From: Adiantum capillus-veneris
Lineage: Eukaryota; Streptophyta; Polypodiopsida; Polypodiales; Pteridaceae
Assembly: GCA_014529385.2 (NCBI GenBank)
Contig: CM043964.1
Coordinates: 3,964,997 to 4,028,996 of the forward strand
Direction: 5' to 3'
DNA: 64,000 nucleotides
The translations under genes were made by a program, and so were the position numbers. This document shows, in pieces, positions 58,940 through 64,000 of this stretch. Position 1 is the first letter of the stretch. The number at the start of each line of letters is the position of its first letter. Below the pieces are notes generated by a model. The model searched no databases and was not told the origin of the DNA. It worked only from the letters and a program-made list of their open reading frames with translations.

Positions 58940-60508
58940 AGGCGTTGGTACAGCTAAAGTTGGTCGAAGCTAGCAAGTGGTCTATGCCAGGCAAAGGGTG
59001 CAGTCGAGTGCAGTGCAGAAGGCTACGGCAGGTGCCAAGGCCCTTGGCAACCAAAGGATAGTGGGAAAGTATGCCTGATGCGGTTTTTTAGGCCAAAAGT
59101 GCAGCGTAGTAGTCCAGATGGGATGGCAGGTGAAAATGTCCAAAATGCCAAGTCAAAGCTCTAGAATGTAGAGTTCATCGTGCTCTAGAAGTTGGTCTAG
59201 ACGGCTCATCAAACGGAGCCCCGGTGCTCAAGATATTGCAGTTTAAAGAAAGAGTGTGTAGCAGATCCCCGACGGACAAGGCAGTTGGGACAGGTGGCCC
59301 GGGCTGATGTTAGTATACACATGTGTAGTGCTCGAGTTGTGGAGCATGCGTGTCTTCTCGGATTGGGAATCATAGCTCTGGATAGCAAGATATGGTCAGT
59401 TGAAGATTTTCCGGGGGCCGGGTCAGAGCCCACTTGACCGCATTGGAAGATGTGCCATCTAGCATTTTTTGAGCCTCGCCAAGGTTCTCGGTGGGAGTGT
59501 TCACCATGTGGAGCTAGTCGGAATCAACTGCACATCAATCGGATGCTTAGTCGACAAGATGCAGCGAGACGAATTTGGGAGCATTTGGAGAGTGGACAAT
59601 TGCAGATGGTTTTTTAACTTTTTTTATGGCCTTGGATAGCAAGCTCCAGGGAATTGGAATGCAGTGGAATTGGCACGACCAGGGACTGGCAAAGTGGGGA
59701 CTCGGCACCACTTTACGACTTGGTGATTGGATCACCAGGTGCCAGTTGGCAGACAAGAGAAAGGAGGGGAGAAGTGGGTTTTCCATGGAGGTGTTTTTTT
59801 AAAATTTCAAAGCCTTGGAGGCCACTCAAAAGGAGGTACTCCCTAGGGCTGCCACATGGGTGACAAATGTGCCCACATGCGTTAGAGGAGTAGCGGGCAT
59901 CGGGCTATATGGGCTGGGGTGCAAGCCCTTGTCTTAGCATGTGGGCTGGGAGCTCCCCTTGAGCGTGGCTATGGCGTGCAGTGATGGGCTCTGTGTTGGC
60001 GGGTGCAGGCGTCCCTGTTGGGCGCTGCTCGACGGAGGCGACACTATTTTGATGAAGAGGGGCAGCGGCCCAGGAGGCGCGCCCACGACGGGGAGGTGGT
60101 TACGGTGATCGCCGATGATGATGTGGCAGCCCCAGTGGGGAGAATGGTCCCGCGCCCCTAATTTTGGAAGAAGAGGGTAGGGGGCAATAGCGACATCGCT
60201 ATTGCCTCCCCCCCTCAGGTAAGAGAGCAATCTCGCGGAGGCAAAGCATAGAGGGCCAGTTGAGGCCGGGCAAACCAAGGCAGCAGAGGGCAGTGAGGAG
60301 AAGGCCGGGTAAAGATAAGGACGGGGCCAAGTGGGCCCAAACCAAACGTTCGGACAAAGAAGAGCAAAGGGCATGGCTATCCAGGCAAATCAAAGGGTGC
60401 AAAGTCAAGCCAAAGTGAAGGCCCAGTTTCTATAGGGTCTTGGGTTTTTTCCTTGAACTCCCCAAGGGTTTTTTCATCCAAAGCTAGAGACCTTTGTTTG
60501 AGTGGGGG
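58940..60508 (+). other. Interior of the short-LTR element, GC-richer, no gene supported
   Basis: No pol motif is seen. GC content rises around 59870-60360. The last 60 bp ('ccccaagggttttttcatcc...agagacctttgtttgagtggggg') closely match the 3' interior of the 12281-15119 element on its minus strand, so the two belong to related families. Confidence 0.6.
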
Positions 60509-60643
60509 TGTTGGAGCTATATATGGCTCACTCTACTCAACTTGGTATATGTGTATCTTGTCCTCAATATGAATCAGTCTTTGAGAGCGTAATGGTGTGT
60601 CTCTTGTATCCTCTCTCTCTCTCTCTCTCTCTACATCTCAATA
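60509..60643 (+). repeat. 3' LTR (135 bp) of the short-LTR element
   Basis: Starts TGTTGGAGC after GAGTGGGGG and ends ATCTCAATA, with the terminal CA changed to TA. It shares most of its sequence with 57945-58119 but in the opposite orientation and with a shorter CT tract. Confidence 0.8.
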
Positions 60644-61342
60644 GGTTTTGGTTGCTTCTTAATAATAGCAAAAACTAGAGCACCATTGCTCACCACCATC
60701 TTGTCTCTTCCACGTTGTCTTTTTGCCAATAGGGAGACTGCATCTTGTACATCATTCCACCTTGTCTTCAAACCTTGCTCTTTATCTTTGTCTTCCAAGA
60801 GAATCTCTAGCTTTTATTTGATTTATTTGCCTGCTGCTTGCTTCTAGGAAAAGTTCTACCTTCTCCCTATCCAAGGAAGCTTGTTCAGTTTGTGATAGTT
60901 AAGCATAGTGTCACTTAAACTCTCTGAGAAGCTCTGTAGCAAAAATCCCTTCTTTAGGCTTTGCAACCCAATCTAATAAATTTCTTTTGGTCACTCTCTC
61001 AGAGTCCTCCATAAAGTAGTCTTCCTTTATATCAAGCTTGAATTCCTCCCAATTTCTTCCATGAGCATTTTGAATTGCCCTAATACGATCTCTGATCTCT
61101 GGGACACAAACTAGCTCAAAACTTTGGACCATGTCTTCCTCACACACTTGGTTCAACTCCATTTCCTTCATATAATCTTGTAGATACCTTGTGATGTCTT
61201 TGCCATCAAACTGGTCAATTCTCTTCACATTGGACTACAGTGATTTTGTGGTTGAAATCTAGCTTCTTTTTGCTGCTTGCTGTTGCTGCATATACATGGA
61301 AAATGCTTGAAACATTTGCATGACTGCAGGATCAAAGTGCAT
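60644..61342 (-). pseudogene. Gag N-terminal and capsid part of the interrupted Ty3 element
   Basis: The Met at 61342 opens MHFDPAVMQMFQAFSMYM followed by a Gln run. After a frame change comes RIDQFDGKDITRYLQDYMKE, then MELNQVCEEDMVQSFELV, FKLDIKEDYFMEDSERVTKR and, past a stop at about 60912, EQASLDREKVELFLEASS. It ends NGALVFAIIKKQPK at the LTR edge. The pattern is the capsid half of the same gag whose zinc knuckle lies at 58120-58515. Confidence 0.72.
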
Positions 61343-61346
61343 CCCA

Positions 61347-61492
61347 TGTAATGCCAAGGGCAAACCCAAGGGAGGTCACGGACCGGGCCGGCCAAGGGCC
61401 GCTGGCTGCCAATGGAGACAGGATCCTAGGGGCAAGGCCTATAAAGGGAGGTTGGGTAGAGGATCAAGTACCGCAGTTCCCATAGTCTCACA
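61347..61492 (+). repeat. Short LTR (146 bp) with primer site
   Basis: Starts TGTAATGCCAAGG, holds a CTATAAAG box near 61438 and ends CATAGTCTCACA. TAGTATCAGAGCCAC (61494 on) is an iMet-type primer site with one change. It lies four bases upstream of the gag Met of the neighbouring minus-strand relic. No 3' partner was found to the right. Confidence 0.6.
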
Positions 61493-63869
61493 CTAGTATC
61501 AGAGCCACAAGACGGGAGAGCTATGGAGGAGGGGGAAGGACTCTCCCCCTTTAGGTCTCTCTCTCTGGAATTCAGTATGAGGCATGGCCTCTCTCTTGCT
61601 TTGGAGTCTTCTCTCTCTCCGTCGTTTTCAGGACATGCATGGTCTTGCATGTGAGTGCAAGCCATGGTGTGCAAGACGGCTAAGCAGGGGGCGGGGTTGA
61701 GGCAAAACCGCGTGTGTAGAGACTCTTGGAAAGGGGTTGGATTTCGGGCGTGTGCAGCAAGCCATGTGTCAGGAACAAGGAGGAAGTCCACCTACACAAA
61801 AAGACTAACAGATGGACTAGTTGGGAGCATGCTAGCCTCCTAAGCATCTTCCATCATAGGATGGAAGCGTGGTGAGCGACAACGCGAGGGCATGGAGAAG
61901 GTCTTCTCTGTGCAGAGACGCTGCACGCAATGGCTTCTTGAGGTATGCGTTTTTTTATAAAAAAATAGTTTTTGGCCACATAGCCGTTGTAAGGGATCTT
62001 TCCCCCATGAAGTAAACCAGTGGTCCGTTGTCGTGGCGTGCATAGACATGCAAGGGCATGCAAGGGCCTCTGCAAAGGGATCATAGTTGCATGGACAAGT
62101 GCAACAGGGACTCACACGAACTCAACACTATTGGGTAGGTCATTGGAATTCAAAATTGAGACTTCAAAGGCAACATTTTCGAGGCAATCAAGGAAAGTCC
62201 ACACAAGTTACTCGTGAGGTGTGCAATAGTGTCTGATTTTGTTGCCAAGTTTCTTTTCATGACCCTCTTGCGGTACGTCTCTAGCATGAACTCGCTATGT
62301 ACATTGTCATGAATCTTTTTTCATACTTGTGCCACTTCAACACTCCATGCGACACAAGCAACACTTGTGATCATTTCCACAAGATTTTGGTTTTTGAAAA
62401 CACTGTTTGCACCAACCATTCATAGTCAGCAAGACTTGAGTGCAACATCATCTTGTTTTCCAAGCACAATAGTGCTTGGGGTTACAATCAATTGTCACAC
62501 ATGTTTGCTAGGGCATGGATCCTATGCAAGTGGTCTGCCGTTGATGCGGCCAGGCAAGGACCACCCCTTGTGTTACCTAGAAAAGAGGGAAAGCAAGGCT
62601 TTCAGGAGCAAGACTCTACACATTGGATATATAATCACAAGAAAGCGGGACCCGCTTGCCAGGAAGTAGGCAACATAAGTACATGAAGTAGTGGTAAACA
62701 TTGATATCCATAGCTATGAGCTGAATCCAATGCTAATTTGCAGATGTTATCTCTAGGGGCAATCTCACGATTCTTAGTAAAGTGCACGATTCGGCAAGGC
62801 TGATTCTCTATGAAATTTTGACAAGGTCAATTTTTTCTACTTGGACAGATGTGTGTCAACAATTGTACATGTTTGCTATGAGAATTTAGTGTCAGTTTTG
62901 TCTCATCGTCCTGATAGACTTCTTGCAAGCAAGGATTCGCTCTATGACATATTGCCTAGTAGTTCCAAAGTTTGGAATATGCTATCAGCATACGACGTTT
63001 GGAGTCTTTGCAACATGTCTGCAAGATTTATTAATAGAGATTGGCCTAAACAAAGACACGAAGGCATATACAGGACATCCACAAGCTCTCAAGTTATTCG
63101 CATATATGGCTATGCACCGGTTTCGAGAGAACTACCAGAAACTTCACCACAGGTGGGCGACAAGGTTAGTAGATTTCAAGTTATGTTGTTCTTGTCTATG
63201 TTTTCCTTTTCGTTTTGGAAAAGATTACTCTGGTGTGCTTGGCACACTCCATAAGAAGCCACTATACAAAGCAAAGTGCTTTTCCAGACTTCATGTGAAG
63301 CACCACTTCTCTTATGTGCCAATGTATTATCAATTTAGTAGTTCAGATCAATGATAATGGCACACATCTTTGGCACTATGTGGATATAAGCTCACAGTTT
63401 CTACAATGGTGCACTCTGATGTATCCATGCCAGTGTAATCGTACAAGGCACGTCTACCAAAGGCTTACATGGTTGAGACTGTCATTGAAGCCAAAGGCTT
63501 ATTATTCCTTTTTTTACTTGGTATGCATGGCATACTAGTGTGATGGCTATACAACATCCATCATCGCTTGTATTTCTGCTATAGCACTAGCTACTCTATC
63601 AAGGACGAGCTCTGTTATTTATGTGTTACAACATTTTGTGTTTATGTTTATTCTCAAGTAAAATTACATACATATGCATCTCGTTACAATCACGATCACA
63701 TACACAGGATTTCCATCAAGATGTGACTTATGGTACCTCTCTCTCCGGGAGAGTGGTACAAGTACACTATTGTATGCTTATATGATAAGCTAAGATACAA
63801 ACATGGTGTGCACTGGATCACATGCAAGGGGCATACAACACATTCGAATAAGGTATTTTCCTCAGCCAG

Positions 63870-63921
<52 letters not shown>

Positions 63922-64000
63922 CCTAATTCTCAGTGGGCAAGGTGAAACTAGGCATGATTTTTCTAAACTCTTTCTATGTCGATATGGTAATAGGAAGGGC
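61493..64000. other. Unassigned right end of the window
   Basis: Several frames of 70-143 codons occur (for example 62367-62669 and 62923-63354) but none shows a domain I know, and they overlap in different frames. The 62923-63354 frame includes FGVFATCLQDLLIEIGLN and could be part of an exon or an old transposon gene. A CT microsatellite lies at 63872-63916. Confidence 0.4.
63872..63916. repeat. (CT)n microsatellite
   Basis: About 22 CT units, uninterrupted. Confidence 0.95.

Noticed and set aside
59934-60374. Minus-strand 146-codon frame in GC-rich DNA
   Set aside because: Pro/Ser/Leu-rich with no domain. It lies in the interior of a short-LTR element and GC-rich sequence opens frames by chance.
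62841-63354. Two overlapping plus-strand frames as a host gene
   Set aside because: The two frames conflict, neither shows a domain I recognise, and no convincing exon structure is visible; listed only as unassigned sequence.

Overview
This looks like nuclear DNA from a land plant with a large, repeat-rich genome. I see no complete host gene, rRNA, tRNA or CRISPR array. The plant assignment rests on a chromovirus with a tRNA-iMet primer site, an LTR element with a tRNA-Asp primer site (TGGCGCCGTTGCCGGGGA), a CACTA transposon with a TNP2 remnant, and a Tat-lineage pol with two RNase H domains. Gag-pol relics at 55-61 kb resemble Tcn1-like/early-land-plant Ty3 elements as I remember them. That hints at a fern, lycophyte, bryophyte or gymnosperm rather than a flowering plant, but I cannot name the species.

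Layout. 0-2.9 kb: 3' end of an LTR element. 2.97-10.23 kb: probable CACTA element with a minus-strand TNP2 remnant, CCTAA-type arrays, a 442-bp foldback MITE and minisatellites. 10.2-12.3 kb: a small MITE and GA microsatellites. 12.28-15.12 kb: a complete short-LTR non-autonomous element with two identical 142-bp LTRs and an exact 5-bp target duplication. 15.1-17.4 kb: unannotated DNA carrying one 18-bp dyad four times at about 280-bp spacing. 17.4-19.0 kb: minus-strand relic of the same gag-pro-like protein family found at 25-30 kb. 18.19-35.11 kb: a 3.8-kb tandem duplication whose junction holds about 80 bp of sequence also present at 11.6 kb. Its second copy is split by a young 9.3-kb LTR element (23620-32948) with an intact 1726-codon gag-protease ORF and no reverse transcriptase. 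35.9-37.77 kb: satellite built around a palindromic core. 37772-44500: a young chromovirus interrupted only by three in-frame stops. 44.5-46.4 kb: minus-strand gag, leader and LTR of another element. 48-53.7 kb: interleaved opposite-strand Ty3 remains, including a decayed Tat pol. 53.74 kb: a CACTA-like terminus. 55-61.35 kb: a minus-strand gag-pol cut by a short-LTR element and then scrambled by an inversion. 61.35-64 kb: another short LTR with primer site, then unassigned sequence.

How the parts relate. The elements record successive events. The 3.8-kb duplication (copies about 2% different) predates the 9.3-kb insertion (LTRs about 0.5% different); the chromovirus LTRs differ by about 1%; the 142-bp LTRs are identical. 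The best candidates for something new are the 9.3-kb element encoding a large gag-protease with a repeated Trp-Pro-Lys motif, the inversion scar at 57-60.6 kb, the filler-bearing duplication, and two unrelated repeat systems in which only a dyad core is conserved.
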